From: a virus
IMG/VR virus record: IMGVR_UViG_3300021363_000022
Coordinates: 1-22,107 of that record
Strand: one strand, 5' to 3'
DNA: 22,107 bases
A program made the position numbers and the translations under genes. Every line of letters begins with the position of its first letter. Positions within the stretch are counted from its first letter, which is position 1. The notes under the pieces are model-generated. The model searched no databases. It worked only from the letters and a program-made list of their open reading frames with translations, and had not been told where the DNA came from. Shown here in pieces: positions 7,733 through 13,164 of this stretch.

Positions 7733-8002
7733 TTATTCTTCCCATCTTTTGAAGTCTGCTGTTTTGGTGGTGGTGTGTTTGAAGGCTTCTTTTATGACGC
7801 GTTTGTGTAGGCGTTTGGCTTCTCTGGTGTTTTTGGCTTCGACGGTGAACTCAATGTCATACGTGTCGTGTAGTGGGTGGATGATTACTTCTAGGTTTTC
7901 TATTTGGTTGTGTGGGGCGAGTAGGTCGTAGACGTCTTGGCCTAGCTGGACTCGGCTGCGGAGGGGATGTCCGGTGTATTGGGCTTTGAAGTGGTATTTC
8001 AT
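7733..8002 (-). CDS. Hypothetical small alpha/beta protein, last gene of the early leftward operon
   Basis: An 89-residue basic protein with no family recognised. It has a YHFKAQYTGHPL strand region, a central IENLEVIIHPLHDTYDIEFTV pair of strands and a C-terminal helix NTREAKRLHKRVIKEAF. The order of elements and motifs (YTG near the start, A-x-N-x-x-EA and EAF near the end) repeats in the 93-residue protein encoded at 8370-8651, so the two may be diverged paralogs. It has no SD of its own; its ATG overlaps the stop of a 10-codon mini-ORF (ATGA), so translation is probably coupled. Confidence 0.65.
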   Translation of the reverse strand: MKYHFKAQYTGHPLRSRVQLGQDVYDLLAPHNQIENLEVIIHPLHDTYDIEFTVEAKNTREAKRLHKRVIKEAFKHTTTKTADFKRWEE

Positions 8003-8031
8003 AGCATTTTTTCGTGAACTGGAATGTTCAT
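7999..8031 (-). CDS. Ten-codon mini-ORF linking two genes (MNIPVHEKML)
   Basis: ATG 8031-8029 overlaps the stop of the upstream gene as ATGA, and its TGA at 8001-7999 overlaps the next ATG as ATGA. AAGGA lies six nt upstream. The small size means protein function is unlikely; it probably carries ribosomes across the 25-nt gap to the SD-less gene at 8002. This is inference from the double overlap. Confidence 0.4.
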   Translation of the reverse strand: MNIPVHEKML

Positions 8032-8357
8032 TTCATTTCCTTAGCTGCGGTCAAGTCACGTAGGCCGCTGTTGCCTCCGTGGTAGGTAAATGTATAGGTG
8101 TGTCCTTCTTGCAGCGCATCCCATATTTTGAGGCGTTTCCCAACCGAGAATTTGCCGCACTGTTTGGTGCGAACTTCACGATCCGACAGGCTCCCTTTGT
8201 ATGAAATGGGGGTTTTCTCTACCACGGTGCATGTGGCTGTTTTGTTTGGGCTGCGCGAGTCCCGGTAGTCCAGGACGACACCCATGACGAGCAATGCACC
8301 GACGCCTACTAGGAAAAGGGTGCAGAGCGAGTAGACTATCTTGTCTATTCTGTCCAT
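8028..8357 (-). CDS. Single-pass membrane protein with external cysteine domain
   Basis: A 109-residue protein with one N-terminal membrane helix (about 7-29) and a soluble region containing Cys43 and Cys67, which could form a disulfide outside the cell. The end (KFSVGKRLKIWDALQEGHTY) resembles small exported actinophage proteins of unknown role. Anchored proteins of this kind in early operons can block superinfection, but that is only a possibility here. The start is ATG 8357, nine nt after AAGGA; the in-frame ATG at 8366 touches the SD and is unlikely. It overlaps the mini-ORF at its end. Confidence 0.65.
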   Translation of the reverse strand: MDRIDKIVYSLCTLFLVGVGALLVMGVVLDYRDSRSPNKTATCTVVEKTPISYKGSLSDREVRTKQCGKFSVGKRLKIWDALQEGHTYTFTYHGGNSGLRDLTAAKEMK

Positions 8358-8369
8358 TATTCCCATTCC

Positions 8370-8651
8370 TTAGGTGATGGTGTATTTCTGGATGATGGGC
8401 TTGGGTTCACCTAACTTCGCGAAAGCCTCTTCTACCTCGGCTTTGTAGTGGGCTAGGGCTTCCGGCGGGTTTTCGGCGGTTATGCCCAAGCCGACGACTA
8501 TGCGGCCAGTAGTTAGTTCCACATCGAGGTCAAAAGTCAGGGTGTAGATGTCGATGGCCCATAGTTCGTCGGCAAGCTGGTCGGTGAACTCGTCTAGCGC
8601 TTCGCCTGTGTATTTGAGGATAATTTCGCCCTCAACGGTGTAGTCCGGCAT
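8370..8651 (-). CDS. Hypothetical small acidic alpha/beta protein
   Basis: A 93-residue acidic protein: strand VEGEIILKYTG, helix ALDEFTDQLADELW, then strands IYTLTFDLDVEL and RIVVGLGITAEN, and helix EALAHYKAEVEEAF. No family is recognised. The final A-x-N-x-x-EA...EAF pattern matches the protein encoded at 7733-8002. The start is ATG 8651, overlapping the previous stop as TAATG and nine nt from AAGGA; the ATG at 8660 is adjacent to the SD. The 18-base start region is repeated exactly in front of the next gene. Confidence 0.65.
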   Translation of the reverse strand: MPDYTVEGEIILKYTGEALDEFTDQLADELWAIDIYTLTFDLDVELTTGRIVVGLGITAENPPEALAHYKAEVEEAFAKLGEPKPIIQKYTIT

Positions 8652-8881
8652 TATTCCCATTCCTTATAGGTGTATTTGACTGGTTTGTGTAGTAGGTAGT
8701 GGATGAGCCATATGGGTGACCATAGAAAGCATGTGATTGAGGTGAGGATTCCGTGCGTCCAAATGGCCCAGGTGGGAAACGGGTTTGGACTGATGGTGGT
8801 GTGTGGTGCCCACCTGGCCCAGTTTTCGGGCTGATATTTGGGTGGTTCAGATGAGGATGTTTGGCGCGATGGTTTCGACAT
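8651..8881 (-). CDS. Small Trp/Pro-rich membrane protein
   Basis: A 76-residue protein. Residues 1-36 are polar and Pro/Ser-rich; 37-64 form a hydrophobic, Trp-rich stretch (WAIWTHG ... CFLWSPIWLIHYLL) long enough for one membrane helix or a short hairpin; the tail is basic then acidic. No family is recognised. It begins 35 bases inside the upstream gene, with AAGGA eight nt before the ATG, and its stop overlaps the next start. A membrane-active early protein is plausible but unproven. Confidence 0.55.
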   Translation of the reverse strand: MSKPSRQTSSSEPPKYQPENWARWAPHTTISPNPFPTWAIWTHGILTSITCFLWSPIWLIHYLLHKPVKYTYKEWE

Positions 8882-9182
8882 GCCGCTTATCCTTTTGGTT
8901 GGTGTCGAATATGCGCCAGTAGTCGATGTCGGCTAGTAGCTGGTTGACGTCTAGGTCTCCTTCGCGGTCAAGGTAGATGAGTGGTGCGGGGGCGTCTTGG
9001 TCTTTGTGGAAGGCCAGGTTGTGGAAGCTGTACCCTTCGGGCATTTCGTCTTGGATGGCTGCTTCTAGTTCGGCTTCCACGTTTTTTAGGTTGTATTGGT
9101 TGGCCCAGATTCCGAGTTCGGCTTGGACCCATTCGGTGATGTTTCGCTGACCGGTGGCCGCAAGCCAGGTTCCGATGATCAT
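8847..9182 (-). CDS. Hypothetical protein, first gene of the leftward early operon
   Basis: A 111-residue protein with no family recognised. The N-terminus is amphipathic (MIIGTWLAATGQRNITEWVQ), followed by a helical acidic region (VEAELEAAIQDEMPEGYSF) and a C-terminal part with LIYLDREGDLDVNQLLADID. The start is ATG 9182 with AAGGAG six nt upstream. Longer in-frame starts at 9209 and 9305 would run through the divergent promoter/operator and lack an SD. It is expressed from the leftward promoter at 9211-9239. Confidence 0.6.
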   Translation of the reverse strand: MIIGTWLAATGQRNITEWVQAELGIWANQYNLKNVEAELEAAIQDEMPEGYSFHNLAFHKDQDAPAPLIYLDREGDLDVNQLLADIDYWRIFDTNQKDKRHVETIAPNILI

Positions 9183-9210
9183 GTTTGCTCCTTGGGTTGC
9201 AATTAACATG

Positions 9211-9239
9211 ACCGTACCATTGCGGCACCATTGTGGCAA
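9211..9239 (-). promoter_or_regulatory. Leftward promoter of the early operon
   Basis: On the minus strand TTGCCA (9239-9234) is followed after 17 nt by TACGGT (9216-9211), a TANNNT -10 box as used by actinobacterial vegetative sigma factors. Transcription would start near 9204, about 22 nt before the ATG at 9182, leaving room for the AAGGAG SD. It overlaps the rightward promoter and the operator repeats. Confidence 0.55.
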
Positions 9240-9244
9240 TGGTA
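9215..9244. promoter_or_regulatory. Operator: 11-bp tandem repeat within a 9-bp-arm palindrome
   Basis: ACCATTGCGGC (9216-9226) is followed immediately by ACCATTGTGGC (9227-9237), differing at one base. TACCATTGC (9215-9223) and GCAATGGTA (9236-9244) are perfect inverted repeats bounding the block. The spacing of one helical turn suits cooperative binding by ribbon-helix-helix dimers, and such a protein is encoded 10 bp downstream. The block covers both -35 elements of the divergent promoters. Confidence 0.6.
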
Positions 9245-9248
9245 GGTT
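9220..9248 (+). promoter_or_regulatory. Rightward promoter of the regulator/recombination operon
   Basis: TTGCGG (9220-9225) and TAGGTT (9243-9248) are 17 nt apart. The ATG of the ribbon-helix-helix gene starts 7 nt beyond the -10 box and lacks an SD, so the transcript is probably leaderless. The -10 box is a weak TANNNT match, so confidence rests mostly on spacing and symmetry with the leftward promoter. Confidence 0.45.
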
Positions 9249-9254
9249 AGTGCC

Positions 9255-9416
9255 ATGAGCGAAAACGAAAAGCCCACAGCAAAATACAAGCAAGTCACCG
9301 TCCACCTACGCCAAGAAGACCTAGACCAGCTAGACGAATGGGCGGCCGAAGCCACCACCACACGCAGCGCCATGCTGCGCAAAATGGTCGACGAACGCCA
9401 AGCCAACAAAAAATAG
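9255..9416 (+). CDS. Ribbon-helix-helix (CopG/Arc-type) transcriptional regulator
   Basis: A 53-residue protein with the ribbon-helix-helix layout: a short polar N-terminus, a beta strand YKQVTVHL (11-18), helix A EDLDQLDEWAAEA and helix B RSAMLRKMVDERQ after a Thr-rich turn. Such proteins dimerise through the strands, insert them in the DNA major groove, and usually repress their own promoter by binding tandem short repeats. The operator at 9215-9244 is exactly that kind of site and overlaps both divergent promoters, so autorepression and control of both early operons is inferred. The gene has no SD. Its stop TAG forms the SD of the next gene (TAGGAG). Confidence 0.75.
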   Translation: MSENEKPTAKYKQVTVHLRQEDLDQLDEWAAEATTTRSAMLRKMVDERQANKK

Positions 9417-9425
9417 GAGCATTCA

Positions 9426-10208
9426 ATGGCACTTCTTCCCGAACAAACCGGTAAACTTCTTGCCCCGCTATCACCCAGCCGCATACAGCAAGACGACAAA
9501 GGAATGGCCCACCTGGCCGCGTGGGATGTACGACGCTGGCTTATCCGAATCTTCGGACCAGCAGGGTGGAAAATCGAAACCCTGAGCTGTGAACTGATAT
9601 TCGAGAAGGCCACACAAACCAAAGCTAAGCGCGACGCTTGGTATGTGGGCTACAGGGTCCACAGCCGTCTGACGATCAAAGGTCACGATGGGAAGGATCT
9701 GACACTCTTTGAGGACGGAGCTGTTGGTGACGCCACGCTACCCAGGCTTGGCGACGCCCACGATATGGCCATGAAAACAGCCCTAAGCCAGTCGTTGAAG
9801 CGGTGCGCCGTAAACCTGGGTGACCAGTTCGGGCTAAGCCTCTACAACAACGGTTCGCCTGATGCCGTCGTTGGTAAATATCTGGCCGACCCGCTAGTCA
9901 AGGAAGTGAAGGCTTCCGAGAAGGTTGAGGGCGATACCGAGGCAAAGGCTGCCGAGGAGCAAGACGCTAAGCCTCCTGTGCGTGACCCTGACGTTGAGCC
10001 GGCTAGTAAGCCTGCGGTCAAGGAGCCTGTCCCTATAGAGGACTTGGATCGCATTTCGGCGTTGTGTACACGGCTGGATGGGGCTGATTCGCTGGCCGCT
10101 TTGGCGATTGTTGCTCAGGAGATTGCTCAGCTTAGGCCCGCTCCGTCGTCTAATGATTTGAAGGTTCTTACGGAGGTGTGGAAGGAGCGCAAGGTCGCTT
10201 TGTCGTAG
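9426..10208 (+). CDS. Rad52/Rad22-like single-strand annealing protein
   Basis: A 260-residue recombinase that would coat single-stranded DNA and anneal complementary strands. The N-terminal 145 residues contain WDVRRWLIRIFGPAGW, a YVGYRVHSRLTIKG strand pair and the signature DAHDMAMKTALSQSLKRCAV followed by LGDQFGLSLYN (110-141), typical of phage Rad52-family proteins. A charged, Ala/Pro-rich linker (157-205) leads to a helical C-terminal segment (205-257), perhaps for exonuclease or SSB contacts. GGAG lies six nt before the ATG. The coding style changes from A/C-ending codons in the core to T/G-ending codons after the linker, suggesting that the C-terminal part came from another source. It pairs with the exonuclease downstream as a Red-like system. 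Confidence 0.85.
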   Translation: MALLPEQTGKLLAPLSPSRIQQDDKGMAHLAAWDVRRWLIRIFGPAGWKIETLSCELIFEKATQTKAKRDAWYVGYRVHSRLTIKGHDGKDLTLFEDGAVGDATLPRLGDAHDMAMKTALSQSLKRCAVNLGDQFGLSLYNNGSPDAVVGKYLADPLVKEVKASEKVEGDTEAKAAEEQDAKPPVRDPDVEPASKPAVKEPVPIEDLDRISALCTRLDGADSLAALAIVAQEIAQLRPAPSSNDLKVLTEVWKERKVALS

Positions 10209-10225
10209 CTAAGGGTTGGGATTGG

Positions 10226-10255
10226 GCCGGCTCCTTGTTTTGGGGGTCGGCTTTT
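10226..10255 (+). terminator. Intrinsic terminator after the annealing protein gene
   Basis: GCCGGCTCC (10226-10234) pairs with GGGGTCGGC (10243-10251), nine base pairs with two wobbles, an 8-nt loop and a TTTT tail. It separates the first rightward transcript from the operon starting at 10325. Confidence 0.7.
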
Positions 10256-10265
10256 CCCATACCTA

Positions 10266-10309
10266 TTGACGGCATTGCCGCAACGTTGCTACACTGTTGT
10301 CACAACGTT
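10266..10309 (+). promoter_or_regulatory. Promoter with palindrome around the -10 box, upstream of the exonuclease operon
   Basis: TTGACG (10266-10271) and TACACT (10290-10295) are 18 nt apart, a near-consensus pair. AACGTTG (10282-10288) and CAACGTT (10303-10309) form a perfect inverted repeat with 14 nt between, enclosing the -10 box and the likely start site; GTTGTCACAAC (10296-10306) is a further small palindrome. A DNA-binding protein could regulate here, but its identity is unknown: the sequence differs from the 9.2-kb operator. Confidence 0.65.
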
Positions 10310-10324
10310 CTAGGGAGCATCGAA

Positions 10325-10522
10325 ATGGACCTCACCAAACTCACCAAACTAGAAGAGATTCACTACCCCGTCGAGGTCATCTACTTCAGCCAAGACGGCA
10401 TGAAAGAAGGATGGGTCGACGTGTGCGAACACTGCGACGCCCTCGACGACAAATACGGTGCCCTGTGGCCATGCGAAACCATGCAAGACGCCTACTACGA
10501 ATACGAACAGGACAATGCATGA
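10325..10522 (+). CDS. Small protein with CxxC...WPC motif
   Basis: A 65-residue acidic protein with VCEHC (Cys34, Cys37) and, thirteen residues on, WPCET (Cys50). The CxHC...WPC pattern recurs in small actinophage early proteins and suggests a zinc site, though a clear fourth ligand (perhaps His36) is uncertain. AGGGAG lies about 8 nt before ATG 10325 and the promoter at 10266-10295 directly precedes it, which decides against the longer frame starting at 10178 inside the Rad52-like gene. The stop overlaps the next ATG (ATGA). Confidence 0.7.
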   Translation: MDLTKLTKLEEIHYPVEVIYFSQDGMKEGWVDVCEHCDALDDKYGALWPCETMQDAYYEYEQDNA

Positions 10523-10593
10523 TCGACGAATACGAATGGCAACTAGAACCCTGGGAATGGCTAGAACAAGAATCCGGAGACAACGATGACTAA
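10519..10593 (+). CDS. 24-residue acidic micro-ORF
   Basis: ATG 10519 overlaps the upstream stop as ATGA. The product begins MIDEYEWQLEPWEWLEQ and is strongly acidic with three Trp. No family is recognised. Its tight fit between two overlapping ORFs and A/C-ending codons like its neighbours suggest translation, but it may only couple ribosomes to the next gene. Confidence 0.45.
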   Translation: MIDEYEWQLEPWEWLEQESGDNDD

Positions 10594-10762
10594 ACCTAAA
10601 CGTTTCGCCTATCTGCAAGAACTCCGCGCGCATCTTGACCAGCTCGGATACCCGCAACACATCATCAACCAGCAACTACAGGAGCACCCGTGGAGCAGTC
10701 AGTTCGCGACACCATCGAAACGTACAGCGACCAGTACTGGGATTACCGCAAAACTTGCCTAG
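10586..10762 (+). CDS. Hypothetical 58-residue protein overlapping the exonuclease start
   Basis: ATG 10586 lies 8 bases inside the preceding micro-ORF. The first 36 residues (MTKPKRFAYLQELRAHLDQL, then a second amphipathic helix ending QEHPW) look like a real helical hairpin. The last 20 residues lie in another frame of the exonuclease gene, and their Ser/Thr/Ala composition looks like read-over. Stopping at 10762 gives a 73-base overlap. The segment 10594-10689 would otherwise be empty, which supports the gene. No function recognised. Confidence 0.5.
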   Translation: MTKPKRFAYLQELRAHLDQLGYPQHIINQQLQEHPWSSQFATPSKRTATSTGITAKLA

Positions 10763-11370
10763 GAGCATCAGAGATTAGCGCCCTTATCGGCGCTAACCCT
10801 TGGAGCGGGCCGGAGGATGTGTGGGCGGACAAGCGAGGGGCTGGCCGTCCACAACCTGACTCCAGTATCAACACACCGATTTGGTGGGGACATCAGGAGG
10901 AACCCCACATCATCAAGGCCGCCCTATGGGAACTGGCAGGAGATTTTCCACCGGCAACCGTCATTCCCGGTAAGACGTGGGTAATAGACGATTTCATGGC
11001 TTCACCTGACGCAGTATTTTGTGATTCGAAGAAGCTTATTAGTGGGAAGACGGCAATCATAGAAGCGAAAGTGGTCGGGATACGTTCCGGTTATCTATGG
11101 CGGTACGGACCTCCTCATCATGTTCTAGCCCAGGTGCATGCACAGATGACTGTCACTGGCTCGACTATGGCTCATGTTGCGGCTCGCATCGCTGGAGCCC
11201 CTGTGAAGGTGTGGAGCGTCAAGAGGGACGAGATGGCATGCAAGGGGATCTTGAAAGTGGTGAAAGCGTTTTGGTCTTATGAAGAGATGCCGCCCCACTG
11301 GGAGATGATCACGGACGCAGCGTTCGTACACACCCTGGGAAACAACGCCGATGTTTTGGAGGAATTGTGA
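10690..11370 (+). CDS. YqaJ-like viral exonuclease (lambda Exo family)
   Basis: A 226-residue nuclease that would resect double-stranded DNA ends to give single strands for the Rad52-like partner. Family features are LGASEISALIGANPW (24-38), WGHQEEPHI with Glu71, the SPDA motif (Asp107), IIEAKV with Glu125/Lys127, and HVLAQVHAQM with Gln148, together the PD-(D/E)xK metal site of YqaJ enzymes. The start is GTG 10690 with GGAG five nt upstream. It overlaps the VRR-NUC gene as GTGA, so the two are coupled. Length is normal for the family. Confidence 0.85.
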   Translation: MEQSVRDTIETYSDQYWDYRKTCLGASEISALIGANPWSGPEDVWADKRGAGRPQPDSSINTPIWWGHQEEPHIIKAALWELAGDFPPATVIPGKTWVIDDFMASPDAVFCDSKKLISGKTAIIEAKVVGIRSGYLWRYGPPHHVLAQVHAQMTVTGSTMAHVAARIAGAPVKVWSVKRDEMACKGILKVVKAFWSYEEMPPHWEMITDAAFVHTLGNNADVLEEL

Positions 11371-11771
11371 AAGAGGAGGCGTTTCGTCAGCAGGTGCGCA
11401 AAATAGCCCGCATGTACGGGTGGACGCTCATGTACCACACGCACTCAAGCGTGAGAAGCGATCCGGGTTTCCCGGATGAGGTGCTTTTGAACAAAACTCA
11501 GAAGCGTGTACTTTTCATCGAGTTCAAGTCCGAGAAGGGCCGTGTACGTCCGGCGCAAAAGGAGTGGATCGAGGCGTTGCAGTTGTGCGGCCAGGAGGCG
11601 GCGATCTGGCGTCCGTCGGACATGGAGCAGATCGTTAAGGTTCTCGGTCCTAGCCATCTTTGTCTCTACACTGGTGCCCCTTTCGCTTTCACTGCTCACC
11701 CCGGGACTGAAACAACTAGCGAAGGTTGGGTTTTCGGCTCCGAGGAACAAGAAGTTGGTACCCCAGGCTAG
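11367..11771 (+). CDS. VRR-NUC domain nuclease
   Basis: A 134-residue protein with GFPDEVL (Asp37), VLFIEFKSEKGRVRPAQKEW (Glu52, Lys54, Gln64) and IWRPSDMEQIV, the full set of VRR-NUC motifs of the PD-(D/E)xK group. Stand-alone phage VRR-NUC proteins act as structure-specific nucleases, probably resolving branched intermediates before packaging. GTG 11367 overlaps the exonuclease stop; GGAGG lies just before it. Residues after about 97 (Pro/Thr/Gly-rich) lie beyond the core. It is the last gene of the rightward operon. Confidence 0.85.
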   Translation: MKEEAFRQQVRKIARMYGWTLMYHTHSSVRSDPGFPDEVLLNKTQKRVLFIEFKSEKGRVRPAQKEWIEALQLCGQEAAIWRPSDMEQIVKVLGPSHLCLYTGAPFAFTAHPGTETTSEGWVFGSEEQEVGTPG

Positions 11772-11796
11772 GGTAAAGGCATTCTAGGTCCTCTAC

Positions 11797-11831
11797 GGCC
11801 CTGTGAGACTGTTTCCGCAGCTCACAGGGCC
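11797..11831 (+). terminator. Terminator between recombination and tail operons
   Basis: GGCCCTGTGAG (11797-11807) and CTCACAGGGCC (11821-11831) are perfect complements around a 13-nt loop that can extend the stem, followed by TATTTCTTT on the plus strand. It lies between the converging VRR-NUC and tail genes. Confidence 0.75.
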
Positions 11832-11838
11832 TATTTCT

Positions 11839-12372
11839 TTACACCACTTCGAATCTTGCCCGGATAACAAGCTCGTCCAGGTTGGTGAAAGTGAAAGGAG
11901 ATCCCTGAACAAGGACAGAGTTCGTTCCAGAGGCGTCATCGCCGATACGCACAGACAAAGGAAGCGCGTTGTTCGTCAAAATGGTCTGCCCACTGAACCA
12001 CGGTGCGGCAACAGCAGAAACGTCTTTCATCGACGTAAAGTTCATCGAATGGTTCAGTGCGATCGTGTTTGTACCAAAGAACGGGACAGCTCCTGCAGGA
12101 AGCCCCACACGCCATTGAAGGGCAGTAAAAGTCGAAGTCGTGCCGAAACGGAATGCAACAATGACATCCAGGGTTTTGCCGTTCAGCAGATAGCGGCTGT
12201 CATTCAAACCGTTACCTAGCGTGAAGTTTGCTGTGGTGGGAACATATGTCAACCACTGCGCGGCGGAGTGAGCAGCTATAATAGTGCCTCCGCTGACGGT
12301 GATTCCCGCACCAGCGGTGACGGTGCATACGGGCTCTGCGGTGGCTTGGCCACACAAGCACGGTTCAGCCAT
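11839..12372 (-). CDS. Tail protein, paralog B of a tandem pair
   Basis: A 177-residue beta-rich protein opening with a CxC (MAEPCLCG) and a GAGITVSGGTI segment typical of tail-fibre linkers. It shares with its upstream neighbour NFTLGNG, the FGTTST box, G-x-N-x-I, GDDxxGTN, VQGSPFTF and the final DEL...RF in the same order and spacing, so the two arose by duplication. Last gene of the tail operon, a usual place for adhesins or tail-tip decorations; host binding is inferred only. TAGGAG, using the stop of the upstream gene, is the SD. Confidence 0.65.
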   Translation of the reverse strand: MAEPCLCGQATAEPVCTVTAGAGITVSGGTIIAAHSAAQWLTYVPTTANFTLGNGLNDSRYLLNGKTLDVIVAFRFGTTSTFTALQWRVGLPAGAVPFFGTNTIALNHSMNFTSMKDVSAVAAPWFSGQTILTNNALPLSVRIGDDASGTNSVLVQGSPFTFTNLDELVIRARFEVV

Positions 12373-12383
12373 GGGTTCAACTC

Positions 12384-12950
12384 CTAGTTGTTGTTCGAAT
12401 CAAATCTTACGAGGAATGAAAGTTCGTCGCCCGTAGCGAAGGTGATGGGAGTGCCTTGCTGCACAGTGGTGTTAGTGCCAGCCAGGTCATCGCCGAAGCG
12501 GAACGCGATGTTGCCGCCCGCGATGGGTATAACTCCGCCGTCTAGGTATACGGATGCTGAGGTGTCAAAAACCGACCATCTACCCAAGCCCTCATGGCCC
12601 ACGGTGATGGAGTTGGCGCCCAATCTGGGTGTCCACGGTAGAACTACCGCAAATTGCGCAGCTGACCATGTCGATGTGGAACCGAACTTGAAGGACATAA
12701 TCAGGTCAACCGTGTATCCCACACGAAGGTATCTAGCCGAGTAAGTTCCGTTGCCGAGCGTGAAGTTTACTAACTGAAATTGGCCTATAGCTGCACCCAT
12801 GGTCATCGGCCGCCAAGCCAAAGCATCCACAGCTGTCACAACAGGATTAAGCGCGTCACCGCTGACAATGATTCCAAGATCATCGCCCACACCACCGCTT
12901 AAAATGGGTGGGGCACCGGCAAGCTGTTGCGCACATCCACATACAGGCAT
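12384..12950 (-). CDS. Tail protein, paralog A of a tandem pair
   Basis: A 188-residue beta-rich protein with MPVCGC at the N-terminus and the same ordered motifs as paralog B: NFTLGNG, FGSTSTWSAAQ, GANSITVGHE, FRFGDDLAGTN, VQQGTPITF and DELSFLVRF. Divergence is largest in the first 50 residues and in the central segment between the GxNxI and GDD motifs, the pattern expected for surface-exposed receptor-binding regions. TAGGAG (12957-12962) fuses the previous stop with the SD. A structural tail-tip role is inferred. Confidence 0.65.
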   Translation of the reverse strand: MPVCGCAQQLAGAPPILSGGVGDDLGIIVSGDALNPVVTAVDALAWRPMTMGAAIGQFQLVNFTLGNGTYSARYLRVGYTVDLIMSFKFGSTSTWSAAQFAVVLPWTPRLGANSITVGHEGLGRWSVFDTSASVYLDGGVIPIAGGNIAFRFGDDLAGTNTTVQQGTPITFATGDELSFLVRFDSNNN

Positions 12951-12959
12951 TTTGTTCTC

Positions 12960-13163
12960 CTAAGGTGCTAGCTGTACGGTGTTGCCGTCGGCGATGCGGA
13001 CGGCTTGCAGGATAGCGCCGGCACCAGTTCCGACTATCTGTAGGCGGTAAGAGGTGCCAAATGACATGCTTCGTCCTTGCTCGTTTTTGAGGGCTTCTAC
13101 CTCGGTTCGCAGGTTGTGGACTTCTCTCACTAAAGCTTCGAAACCATCTATTGGTAGGGCCAC
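12960..13163 (-). CDS. Small coiled-coil tail protein
   Basis: A 67-residue protein with a heptad helix FEALVREVHNLRTEVEALKNEQ followed by a beta-rich end (YRLQIVGTGAGAILQAVRI). The start is set at GTG 13163: GGAGG (13177-13173) is 9 nt upstream, which is right for GTG but directly abuts the ATG at 13172. This start also removes the overlap with the preceding gene (stop at 13165). The small coiled coil suggests an oligomeric tail-tip or fibre-linking component, but no family is recognised. Confidence 0.6.
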   Translation of the reverse strand: MALPIDGFEALVREVHNLRTEVEALKNEQGRSMSFGTSYRLQIVGTGAGAILQAVRIADGNTVQLAP

Positions 13164-13164
13164 T

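Noticed and set aside
9211-9248. Phage attachment site or replication origin at the repeat
   Set aside because: No integrase is present, and the repeats fit an operator/promoter layout. The strand-bias change here is not sustained to the right, so an origin is not supported.
9183-9305. Longer N-terminus for the first leftward early protein
   Set aside because: It would translate through the promoter/operator block and part of the opposite gene, whereas ATG 9182 has a perfect AAGGAG.
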